From contig JAHAYQ010000216.1 in the NCBI GenBank assembly GCA_018384465.1, positions 1 through 5,455 of the forward strand: a stretch of 5,455 nucleotides of DNA, written 5' to 3'. Origin of the DNA: Myroides sp. GTDB lineage: Bacteria > Bacteroidota > Bacteroidia > Flavobacteriales > Flavobacteriaceae. Of the stretch, positions 1 through 5,455 are shown piece by piece. Each line of letters starts with the position of its first letter. Position 1 is the first letter of the stretch. A program made the position numbers and the translations under genes. The notes beneath the pieces were generated by a model that was given only the letters and a program-made list of their open reading frames with translations, did not search any database and was not told where the DNA came from.

Positions 1-125
1 TGGCTTTCGCGCAAAATACCAAGCATGATATGCTCTGTACCAATATAATCGTGCCCTAAACGTAAAGCTTCATCTCTACTAAAGGTAATTACTTCCTTTA
101 CTCTTGGTGAAAAATTGTCGTCCAT
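1..125 (-). CDS. clpC: ClpC-type AAA+ unfoldase, N-terminal fragment (runs off left edge)
   Basis: Only the first 41 codons are present; the gene continues beyond base 1. The product begins MDDNFSPRVKEVITFSRDEA and continues with an LGHDYIGTEHIMLGILRES segment, which is the first half of the Clp N-terminal (Clp_N) repeat domain of ClpC/ClpA-type chaperones. The family forms hexameric cytoplasmic unfoldases that feed proteins to the ClpP protease, and the N domain binds substrates and adaptors. The ATG at 123-125 is chosen because the MDDNFSPRVK start matches the usual flavobacterial ClpC start as I remember it. The 154 bases upstream (126-279) should hold its promoter. I find no good TAnnTTTG match there; the nearest candidate is an ATTTTG on the minus strand around 161-166. 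The ATPase domains lie outside the window, so ClpC versus another Clp_N protein rests on the N-terminus alone. Confidence 0.88.
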   Translation of the reverse strand, partial: MDDNFSPRVKEVITFSRDEALRLGHDYIGTEHIMLGILRES

Positions 126-249
126 TTTATAATATTTAGGGTTCATTTATTTTAACATATCAAAATCTGTACCCTTTATTTTTCCTGGCAGTGCTTTTTG
201 ATATAATCTAATGTAATAAATTAATTCTATTATACAACAATGTTATAAG

Positions 250-276
250 AAAAAAGATAGCTTAATTGCTATCTTT
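250..276 (-). terminator. Intrinsic terminator behind the short acidic frame
   Basis: A perfect 9-bp inverted repeat (253-261 with 268-276, arms AAAGATAGC/GCTATCTTT) encloses a 6-base loop. On the minus strand the 3' arm runs into six U residues (255-250). The U-run is on the side expected for minus-strand transcription, and the stop codon at 280-282 lies 4 bases before the hairpin. It would isolate clpC from upstream transcription. The stem is AT-rich, so it may be of moderate strength. Confidence 0.75.
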
Positions 277-279
277 AAT

Positions 280-408
280 TTATGGAGTATTTATTGAATT
301 TATTATTGACGAACTTTCTTCGGGTGTATCATCTATTGGTTCTTCATCATATTCTTCCTCATAATACGCGTCGGCTTCGTTCATTAATTTAATATCATCT
401 TCGGTATA
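280..408 (-). pseudogene. Short acidic open frame, probably the 3' remnant of a lost gene
   Basis: I do not recognise this product. The frame is open from the stop codon at 409-411 down to TAA at 280-282. Its only usual start codon is the ATG at 382-384, which would give a 34-residue peptide beginning MNEADAYYEEEYDEEPIDDT and ending in SSIINSINTP. It is very rich in Glu, Asp and Tyr, has no membrane segment or cysteine, and resembles the disordered acidic tail of a larger protein. The frame upstream of the ATG also reads as acidic protein (TEDDIKL), which suggests the coding sequence once extended further. Upstream there is only the sucC terminator about 20 bases away, with no promoter match and no room for a gene body, yet a terminator follows the stop directly. 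I therefore favour a truncated remnant; a genuine micropeptide or a chance frame are alternatives. Confidence 0.3.
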
Positions 409-433
409 TTAGCAACTTATTTAACCCGGATAC

Positions 434-464
434 AAAAAATAAGCCCGATCATTGATCGGGCTTA
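434..464 (-). terminator. Strong intrinsic terminator of sucC
   Basis: An 11-bp perfect inverted repeat (440-450 with 454-464; core AGCCCGATC/GATCGGGCT) with a 3-base loop is followed on the minus strand by six U residues (439-434). It begins 29 bases past the sucC stop codon. The GC-rich core contrasts with the AT-rich surroundings. On the plus strand no T-run follows, so it acts on minus-strand transcription. Confidence 0.92.
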
Positions 465-493
465 ATCTATATTTGGTTAGAATAATTATCTGA

Positions 494-1687
494 TTATGAT
501 AATGCTTCTTTTACTCTGTCTGATGCTTCTTGGAATTCGATAGCCGATAAAATTGGCATACCAGATTCGTCGATAATTTGTTTTGCTAAATCAGCATTTG
601 TTCCTTGTAAACGTACAATGATTGGCACTTTAATATCGTCACCCATGTTTTTGTAAGCATCAACTACTCCTTGTGCTACACGGTCACAACGTACAATACC
701 ACCAAAGATATTAATTAAAATTGCTTTTACGTTAGGATCTTTTAAAATGATTCGGAAAGCGATTTCAACACGTTTTGCATCGGCTGTACCACCTACGTCT
801 AAGAAGTTAGCTGGTTCAAAACCTGCATATTTAATTAAATCCATAGTTGCCATAGCTAAACCAGCACCGTTTACCATACAACCTACTGTACCGTCTAAGT
901 CTACATAGTTTAATCCAGCAGCTTTTGCTTCTACTTCAATAGGACGTTCTTCAGTAATATCGCGCATTTCAGCGTAATCTGCATGACGGTATAAAGCGTT
1001 ATCATCTAAAGTAACTTTAGCGTCAACAGCAATAATTTTATCGTCAGATGCTTTTAATACCGGGTTGATTTCAAACATAGATGCATCACAACCTACATAC
1101 GCTTTGTACAATGCGTCAACAAACTTAACCATTTCTTTGAATGCCACACCTGATAAACCTAAGTTAAAAGCAATTTTACGAGCTTGGAAACCTTGTAAAC
1201 CAACTGCAGGATCAATTTCTTCGGTGAAGATTAAGTGCGGAGTTTTTTCTGCAACTTCTTCAATATCCATTCCTCCTTCAGTAGAGTACATGATCATGTT
1301 ACGACCTGTTGCTCTGTTTAATAAAACAGACATATAGAATTCAGAGATTTCACTTGCACCTGGGTAGTAAACATCTTCTGCTACTAATACCTTATTAACT
1401 CTTTTACCAGTTGGAGGTGTTTGAGGTGTGATTAAATCCATTCCGATGATTTGACCGGCAATTTCTTTTACTTGGTCTAAGTTTTTAGCCAACTTAACAC
1501 CGCCACCTTTTCCGCGACCACCTGCGTGAATTTGTGCCTTAATAACATGCCATCCCGTTCCGGTTTCTTCTGTTAACTGTTTAGCCGCTGCTACTGCTTC
1601 TTCTGCTGTATCAGCTACATGCCCACGTTGAATACGTACACCGTAGCTTGAAAGTATCTGTTTACCTTGAAATTCGTGTAAGTTCAT
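494..1687 (-). CDS. sucC: Succinate-CoA ligase (ADP-forming), beta subunit
   Basis: This is the 397-residue beta subunit of succinyl-CoA synthetase, a cytoplasmic TCA-cycle enzyme that couples succinyl-CoA cleavage to ATP formation together with the alpha subunit SucD. The N-terminus MNLHEFQGKQIL is typical. An ATP-grasp domain covers roughly residues 1-240, with Lys50 and the glycine-rich GGRGKGGG at 57-64. FEINP at 205-209 and Asp222 in AVDAKV match the E. coli Mg-binding Asn199 and Asp213 and neighbouring Glu197 at a constant offset of nine. The C-terminal CoA-ligase domain shows NGAGLAMATMDLIK (273-286), FLDVGGTAD (295-303) and NIFGGIVRCD (326-335). Length and motifs are normal, with no sign of damage. 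sucD is not within the window. A -7-like element lies just upstream and a strong terminator follows, so it is probably monocistronic, although read-through from the ATPase gene upstream cannot be excluded. Confidence 0.97.
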   Translation of the reverse strand: MNLHEFQGKQILSSYGVRIQRGHVADTAEEAVAAAKQLTEETGTGWHVIKAQIHAGGRGKGGGVKLAKNLDQVKEIAGQIIGMDLITPQTPPTGKRVNKVLVAEDVYYPGASEISEFYMSVLLNRATGRNMIMYSTEGGMDIEEVAEKTPHLIFTEEIDPAVGLQGFQARKIAFNLGLSGVAFKEMVKFVDALYKAYVGCDASMFEINPVLKASDDKIIAVDAKVTLDDNALYRHADYAEMRDITEERPIEVEAKAAGLNYVDLDGTVGCMVNGAGLAMATMDLIKYAGFEPANFLDVGGTADAKRVEIAFRIILKDPNVKAILINIFGGIVRCDRVAQGVVDAYKNMGDDIKVPIIVRLQGTNADLAKQIIDESGMPILSAIEFQEASDRVKEALS

Positions 1688-1710
1688 TAAATATATGTTT
1701 TTTAGAAGTA

Positions 1711-1718
1711 CAAAAATA
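1711..1718 (-). promoter_or_regulatory. Putative Bacteroidota -7 promoter element for sucC
   Basis: The minus strand reads TATTTTTG here, a full match to the Bacteroidota -7 consensus TAnnTTTG. It sits 24 bases before the sucC start, which would leave a short 5' leader of about 18-20 bases. There is no TTTG at the expected -33 distance, only a T-run (1741-1746). In such AT-rich DNA an 8-base match may arise by chance, so this is a candidate only. No clear intrinsic terminator for the ATPase gene is visible in the same 107-base gap. Confidence 0.45.
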
Positions 1719-1794
1719 TAAAACTTGTTTCACATTGCCTAAAAAATTTAGAACATTGTTAGTTTTAGTAACATTTTGTTTAAATTGTGATAAT

Positions 1795-3189
1795 CTAAAC
1801 CATTAAATCGGTCGGATCTGTTTCATTGTTTTCAATAACCGCCGTAGGTTTTTCTATTGCTTCTGGTTGTTTAAAACCAATTTTATTAATCGGTGCTTTT
1901 TTTGCTTGATACGCTTCTAAATCAGATTCTAATTCTAAAATGCGATGCGGAAACTCTTGTCCTACATTTTGTTTGGCTTCTATTAAGAAAATAGCACTTC
2001 GTTTAATATAATCAGCAGTAAGCTTTGCTTTGGCTTCGTTAAAAGAAGCAAGTAATAATTTATCGGTTAATTCTATGTTTTTGGTTTCATCTTTTCTGTA
2101 CAATGCATACAGTCTTTTCTTTAAAGATTGGGTAAAATCGATGATCATGGTATTAGAAAACAACCTCATTTCGTTAGCTACTGGCGCCCAAAAAGCCTTG
2201 TTTAAAGCATCGTGATTTTTTAGAATTTTTATTAAAGGCGCGTCATCCACTAAGTTTTCTGTAAGATGGTAAACAATTAATTGTGCACGTTCATCAGACG
2301 TAGGAGGGAAGACAGGGATGTGCATATCAAATCGTCCGGGTGCCAATACTTCATCGTTAAATAAGTTTAAGATTTCTGCCGACCCAACAATCAGTAATTC
2401 TTGGTGTATGTCTTTTTGTGTATGGCGTAAAATGGTATTGATCAGCTCAATGTTTTCAGCAAAAAAGTTTTGTTCACCGTTTTTACTCAACAACTCATCT
2501 AACGAATCAATAAACAATAAGGTTTTAGGATTTTGCATTTTACTGTTTAAAAACTGAGTTAACGAATTTTTCGTTGATTTTAAATTACCAGCCAAGTAAT
2601 CTTTATACACATGCACAAAATCGTAACCAATCATTTGAGCGATACGACGCGCCCAGAAAATTTTACCACTTCCCGGTGGTCCGTAAAGCACCATTCCCGC
2701 CGGTTTAGAAATGCCCCATGTTGTAGCCTGATCTTTGTTGATGAATGGATCAAGCATATCGCTGAGGTAAAAATACAAATCGGTGTAACCTACCAATCTA
2801 CGTTTTGCGTGATTGTCGGGTTCAGGAAAAGCTTCGTCGATAAAAGGATATGTACCACCTATATATAAATGGATGAGATAGCTTGATAAATTTGTAGTTA
2901 AAGTTTTAGCAGCTTCTTCGGGCACGCCGTTCGATACGAAGAAATTTAATACATCTTCTTCTTTTACGTTGATGGTTTGTGCAATTTCGCTCAATGTTTT
3001 TTGCTTGGATCGATCTTCAGCATATTTTTTTAAAAAATCATTGTTTTTTAAAGTGAATTTTTTAAAATCTTCTGCTACATTAAAATTTTCATCAATACAG
3101 AAACTTAAATCAATATTGAAATCGTAAATAAAGTTCTGTAAACTTTCTAACGAAATGCCCAAATCATCAGATAAATCTTTTAATTTCAT
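1795..3189 (-). CDS. AAA+-type ATPase with degenerate catalytic motifs
   Basis: This 464-residue soluble protein has one AAA+ domain at about residues 130-310; its cellular role is not known to me. Residues 1-100 hold two short helical repeats (LKDLSDDLGISLESLQNFI at 3-21 and LSEIAQTINVKEEDVLNFF at 66-84) that resemble the IF2 N-terminal/winged-helix-like fold. The Walker A motif is GPPGSGKI (170-177), with Ile where Thr or Ser is usual. The Walker B region is LLFIDSLDEL (224-233), with Ser229 where the catalytic Glu of DE is expected. The sensor-1 stretch LLIVGSAEI (265-273) appears to lack the usual Asn. LAPGRFD (282-288) keeps the GRFD arginine but has Ala in place of the first arginine-finger residue. 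Residues from about 430 are polar and probably disordered. Nucleotide binding is plausible, while hydrolysis may be weak. It follows the GT9 gene by 57 bases. Membership of the AAA+ class is secure; function is not. Confidence 0.88.
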   Translation of the reverse strand: MKLKDLSDDLGISLESLQNFIYDFNIDLSFCIDENFNVAEDFKKFTLKNNDFLKKYAEDRSKQKTLSEIAQTINVKEEDVLNFFVSNGVPEEAAKTLTTNLSSYLIHLYIGGTYPFIDEAFPEPDNHAKRRLVGYTDLYFYLSDMLDPFINKDQATTWGISKPAGMVLYGPPGSGKIFWARRIAQMIGYDFVHVYKDYLAGNLKSTKNSLTQFLNSKMQNPKTLLFIDSLDELLSKNGEQNFFAENIELINTILRHTQKDIHQELLIVGSAEILNLFNDEVLAPGRFDMHIPVFPPTSDERAQLIVYHLTENLVDDAPLIKILKNHDALNKAFWAPVANEMRLFSNTMIIDFTQSLKKRLYALYRKDETKNIELTDKLLLASFNEAKAKLTADYIKRSAIFLIEAKQNVGQEFPHRILELESDLEAYQAKKAPINKIGFKQPEAIEKPTAVIENNETDPTDLMV

Positions 3190-3206
3190 TTTTTTGCTTT
3201 TAAAGA

Positions 3207-3240
3207 TAAGGTTTTCGATCCTTAAAGATGTATAACCTTA
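3207..3240 (-). repeat. Inverted repeat between the GT9 and ATPase genes
   Basis: Seven-base arms TAAGGTT (3207-3213) and AACCTTA (3234-3240) enclose a 20-base loop. A second CCTTA copy at 3220-3224 can pair with the same TAAGG, so two mutually exclusive hairpins are possible in the RNA. On the minus strand no U-run follows, so it is not an obvious terminator for the genes here. It lies in the leader just before the ATPase start codon and could affect its translation or mark an mRNA processing site, or it may be chance. Confidence 0.25.
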
Positions 3241-3246
3241 GTTTTT

Positions 3247-4311
3247 TTAACTTTTTGTTTGTTGTAAAATACGGTCTATCTCTTTTATAATATCAGTATG
3301 CGATTGAAAATTAGTATCAACATACGTACTACCGTTGCCGTAAGGAGCATAGATGTCCGTATTTGTGACTGAAAACAAACCAATGGTTGGCGTTAAAGCT
3401 GCGCTACTAAGGTGCATCATGCCCGAATCGGCGGCTACTATTACTTCACAATTTGCCATTAATGCCGCAATTTGGCGAATGTCTTTGCTGTAAAAAGTGG
3501 GTAATTTTTGTTCTAATTGAGAAATGTTTTCAACCGGTAAAATTTCTATAAGGTTGTAATCATCTTTGTATTTAGGATAAAATAAGTCATAAAACGTTTG
3601 CCACCATTCTACCGAGTAACATTTGGCTCCGGTAGCATAGGTGAAAAAAGCAATTGTTTTACGAGTGCTGTTTTGAGTTGTTTTTAGCAAATCATTTTTG
3701 CCTTGCTCTTTTTCGGCATCAGTAAGTTTAATGTCTAAAACAGGCACATCGCCTTGCAAGGGTTTTTGATAAAGCACTTCAAGAAATCTTCTAAAATTGT
3801 ACACCGGATATTTAGAAATGTGTCCAAAATCTGGGTATTTTTTTATTAGTTCTTCAAAGTCATCGCCATAAAATTTAAAATCAGCTTGTGGTAAAATAGT
3901 TGAAATTCTACCCGATGAAGAGCCTTTTTCTACATTAATAACTAAATCGTATTTTGTTCGTTTTAAAGAAAACCAAACGCTTAAGTATTCTTTAAATTCT
4001 TTCAGTGGTTTCTTAGGTAACTCTATGATGTTTTTTACTTGCGGATAATTTTGAAAGATAATAGGAGTTATTTTTCCTTTTACAAAAAGATCAATGGTGC
4101 AATTTGGAAAGGTATTGCCAATTTCTTGAACCAATGGAGTGATCAACAACATGTTTCCTAAACGATGGTTGGGTCTGCTGATTAATACACGTTTAATTTC
4201 AAAGCGATTGGCTTTTTTCTGCATAGCATGTACCGATTTTTTTCCAATATTATGGGTAAGTGCGTGCATTAATTTTCTGCGAACGATGTTGGCTTTCGAT
4301 TTTAAGCTCAT
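3247..4311 (-). CDS. Glycosyltransferase family 9 (heptosyltransferase-like) protein
   Basis: The 354-residue product has the two-lobed GT-B layout of family 9, whose members add heptose or related sugars to lipopolysaccharide on the cytoplasmic face of the inner membrane. The N-terminal lobe starts after about 40 basic residues with VLISRPNHRLGNMLLITPLV (42-61), matching the family's RxxxxGDxLLxTP region. The C-terminal lobe carries ADSGMMHLSSAALTPTIGLF (295-314), the nucleotide-sugar-binding D(S/T)GxMHLAAA signature. In the first motif the Asp of Gly-Asp, the proposed catalytic base in E. coli WaaC (Asp13), is Asn53 here. There is no signal peptide or membrane helix; the basic N-terminus could help peripheral membrane attachment. 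The start ATG lies 16 bases after the upstream membrane-protein gene, so the two are probably co-transcribed. No other lipopolysaccharide gene is in the window, and the sugar and acceptor cannot be predicted. Confidence 0.88.
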   Translation of the reverse strand: MSLKSKANIVRRKLMHALTHNIGKKSVHAMQKKANRFEIKRVLISRPNHRLGNMLLITPLVQEIGNTFPNCTIDLFVKGKITPIIFQNYPQVKNIIELPKKPLKEFKEYLSVWFSLKRTKYDLVINVEKGSSSGRISTILPQADFKFYGDDFEELIKKYPDFGHISKYPVYNFRRFLEVLYQKPLQGDVPVLDIKLTDAEKEQGKNDLLKTTQNSTRKTIAFFTYATGAKCYSVEWWQTFYDLFYPKYKDDYNLIEILPVENISQLEQKLPTFYSKDIRQIAALMANCEVIVAADSGMMHLSSAALTPTIGLFSVTNTDIYAPYGNGSTYVDTNFQSHTDIIKEIDRILQQTKS

Positions 4312-4327
4312 TTTAAATAAGGGGATG

Positions 4328-4717
4328 TTATTTTTTATTTTTAGGATTGAATTCGCTTTCTCTGTGGGTAGCGTATAGATAAATATTGGTCATAAAAAAC
4401 CATATAAATCCAAACAAGAACCATTTTAGTATTTCCGTAGTTCTTACAATTGCTTTGTTATAATCTTGTAAAAGCTTTAAAATTTGACTGTCGGTTTTAA
4501 TATCGTTTACTGTTTCTGGATAACCAAAAGTTTCTAAAACAGGGGTGTGAGGAAGGCACAGCCAAAGGACGACAGAGTAAATTCCAAAGAGTATCAATGA
4601 AAGCTTCATTTTTTCAAAAGCGTCCACATTTTTACTTTTAAACTTTAAAAAGTAAGCTACCAAATACATTAAAAAAAGTAAGGCAACTACATATATAATT
4701 GGTAATTCTTTAAACAT
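4328..4717 (-). CDS. Small membrane protein with three predicted helices, unknown function
   Basis: I do not recognise a family for this 129-residue protein. Three hydrophobic segments stand out: about residues 7-24 (LPIIYVVALLFLMYLVAYFL region), 38-55 (KLSLILFGIYSVVLWLCL) and 97-116 (ILKWFLFGFIWFFMTNIYLY region). The loop after helix 1 is lysine-rich and the C-terminal tail is basic and polar (ending NPKNKK), so by the positive-inside rule both are probably cytoplasmic. This puts the N-terminus and the roughly 40-residue loop between helices 2 and 3 on the periplasmic side. There is no cleavable signal peptide. It lies 18 bases after the NUDIX gene and 16 before the GT9 gene, so it is very likely real and co-transcribed. 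A link to envelope glycan work is only a guess from position. Confidence 0.8.
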   Translation of the reverse strand: MFKELPIIYVVALLFLMYLVAYFLKFKSKNVDAFEKMKLSLILFGIYSVVLWLCLPHTPVLETFGYPETVNDIKTDSQILKLLQDYNKAIVRTTEILKWFLFGFIWFFMTNIYLYATHRESEFNPKNKK

Positions 4718-4735
4718 AATGATCCATTAAATGAA

Positions 4736-5158
4736 CTATAAAATTTTTGATCGTAATTTATTAAAAACTATTTGATCTACAGGTAATGTAAACGGATTAT
4801 CTGCCTTCAAAGATACCCAATTTATTTTTTGAATATCTATCTCTAATAATTTTAAATCGTTTAGATTTAGGATGTCTGCAAAAAAATAGAGGGTTAAAAG
4901 TTGTTTGTTATCATTTGCAAGCGAAGTAATAAAATCTTCCTGAACGTAAAAAACATCGCCTACGGTAATGTCTATATTTAGTTCTTCTTTAAATTCTCTT
5001 TTTAAACAATCAACCGTTCCTTCACCATATTCTAAACCGCCACCTGGTAATTTAGTGACTAATTTTCCTGCGAAAGGTTCTGTTAAAGTTAATAGCTTTT
5101 GGTTTACGATACATACGGCGTAAACTCTTACGTTAAATCCTTTAAAATGTTGTTTCAT
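4736..5158 (-). CDS. NUDIX hydrolase
   Basis: With the ATG at 5156-5158 the product has 140 residues, a single NUDIX domain of usual length. These enzymes hydrolyse nucleoside diphosphates linked to another group, using Mg2+. The NUDIX box is clear: LPGGGLEYGEGTVDC followed by LKREFKEELNI, giving G-x5-E, then R-E-F-x-E-E (residues 40-62 in this numbering). The last conserved Gly is Asn, which is tolerated in many members. All metal-binding glutamates are present. The frame can be opened at a TTG (5174-5176), adding six residues and overlapping the upstream gene by eight bases. I prefer the ATG because it leaves a 10-base gap and the sequence MKQHFKGFNVRVYAV is a natural domain start. The substrate cannot be told from the sequence. 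It sits second in the apparent operon after the DUF445 gene. Confidence 0.9.
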   Translation of the reverse strand: MKQHFKGFNVRVYAVCIVNQKLLTLTEPFAGKLVTKLPGGGLEYGEGTVDCLKREFKEELNIDITVGDVFYVQEDFITSLANDNKQLLTLYFFADILNLNDLKLLEIDIQKINWVSLKADNPFTLPVDQIVFNKLRSKIL

Positions 5159-5168
5159 AGCGTGTAGT

Positions 5169-5455
5169 TTAACCAATCCACTGCGTTAATACATAGATCA
5201 ATAAGCCAACCATACCACCTACTAAGGTACCATTTATACGGATGTATTGTAAATCTTTACCAACTTCTAACTCTAATTTTTCACTCAGTTCTTTGCCATC
5301 CCACTCTTGAACGGTGTTGGTAATAATGGTGCCCACTTCATTGCTGTTCTTTAAAACAATTTTATACACGTATTGTCGAGCCATTTTATCTATGCGTTGT
5401 TGTAAATCTTTATCATCTTTAAAATTTATAATCATTTGGTTAATAGACTTATTGA
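5169..5455 (-). CDS. DUF445 family membrane protein, C-terminal fragment (runs off right edge)
   Basis: The last 94 codons of a gene whose start lies beyond base 5455; the frame remains open to the edge, so the ATG at 5433-5435 should not be taken as the start. The segment VQEWDGKELSEKLELEVGKD followed by LQYIRINGTLVGGMVGLLIY is characteristic of the end of DUF445 proteins (relatives of E. coli YjiN), which are usually about 400 residues long with membrane helices at both ends and a long helical middle. A final hydrophobic segment of about 17 residues ends four residues before the terminus and is the expected C-terminal membrane anchor. The molecular function of the family is not established. 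It is the first visible gene of the tightly packed run that continues into the NUDIX, small membrane protein and GT9 genes. Confidence 0.85.
   Translation of the reverse strand, partial: NKSINQMIINFKDDKDLQQRIDKMARQYVYKIVLKNSNEVGTIITNTVQEWDGKELSEKLELEVGKDLQYIRINGTLVGGMVGLLIYVLTQWIG

Noticed and set aside
126..249. Promoter for clpC
   Set aside because: A promoter must exist nearby, but no TAnnTTTG element with a -33 TTTG at sensible spacing is found; the best candidate, around 161-168, mismatches at the TA positions.
1065..1337. Plus-strand open frame of 90 codons
   Set aside because: It lies wholly inside sucC on the opposite strand, its product has no recognisable motif, and sucC is intact and conserved across the whole stretch.
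1736..1794. Possible terminator for the AAA+ gene in the gap before sucC
   Set aside because: Only weak 4-5 bp pairings (for example CTAAA/TTTAG at about 1739-1751 beside an A/T-run) are present; these are expected by chance in such AT-rich DNA.
2030..2868. Three plus-strand open frames (2030-2215, 2318-2557, 2611-2868)
   Set aside because: All are antisense shadows of the AAA+ gene; the products are low in recognisable features and no promoter or gap supports them.
4139..4378. Plus-strand open frame of 79 codons with a hydrophobic product
   Set aside because: It is antisense to the GT9 5' end and the 3' end of the membrane protein gene; its hydrophobicity comes from reading the complement of codons for charged residues.
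1..5455. Defence island, prophage, insertion sequence or CRISPR array
   Set aside because: No transposase, integrase, nuclease, repeat-spacer pattern, target-site duplication or composition break is visible; the genes are housekeeping or envelope genes in one orientation.

Overview
The window is AT-rich chromosomal DNA, and every gene I can support lies on the minus strand. It most likely comes from a member of the Flavobacteriia (Bacteroidota). The evidence is a ClpC N-terminus of the flavobacterial type, a stand-alone sucC without sucD beside it, a DUF445 C-terminus, a Bacteroidota-type -7 element (TAnnTTTG) before sucC, and no clear Shine-Dalgarno sequences. Genus and species cannot be set from the sequence alone.

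In transcription order (high to low coordinates) the layout is as follows. A DUF445 membrane protein runs off the right edge (5169-5455). It is followed by a NUDIX hydrolase (4736-5158), a small three-helix membrane protein of unknown function (4328-4717) and a family 9 glycosyltransferase (3247-4311). These four genes are 10 to 18 bases apart and look like one operon. After a 57-base gap holding an inverted repeat comes an AAA+-type ATPase (1795-3189), then, after 107 bases with a promoter-like element, sucC (494-1687). A strong intrinsic terminator ends sucC. Below it lies a very short acidic reading frame (280-408) with its own terminator but no visible promoter or upstream gene body; it looks like the orphaned 3' end of a lost gene. 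The 5' end of clpC runs off the left edge (1-125). No intergenic stretch exceeds 300 bases.

Functionally the window mixes housekeeping genes (TCA cycle, protein quality control, nucleotide or metabolite sanitation) with envelope-related genes (GT9, membrane proteins). I see no mobile element, CRISPR array, tRNA or rRNA, and no convincing undescribed defence or other multi-gene system. The best leads are the AAA+ protein, which departs from consensus at four ATP-handling positions at once and carries a two-repeat N-terminal helical module, and the promoterless acidic frame caught between two terminators.
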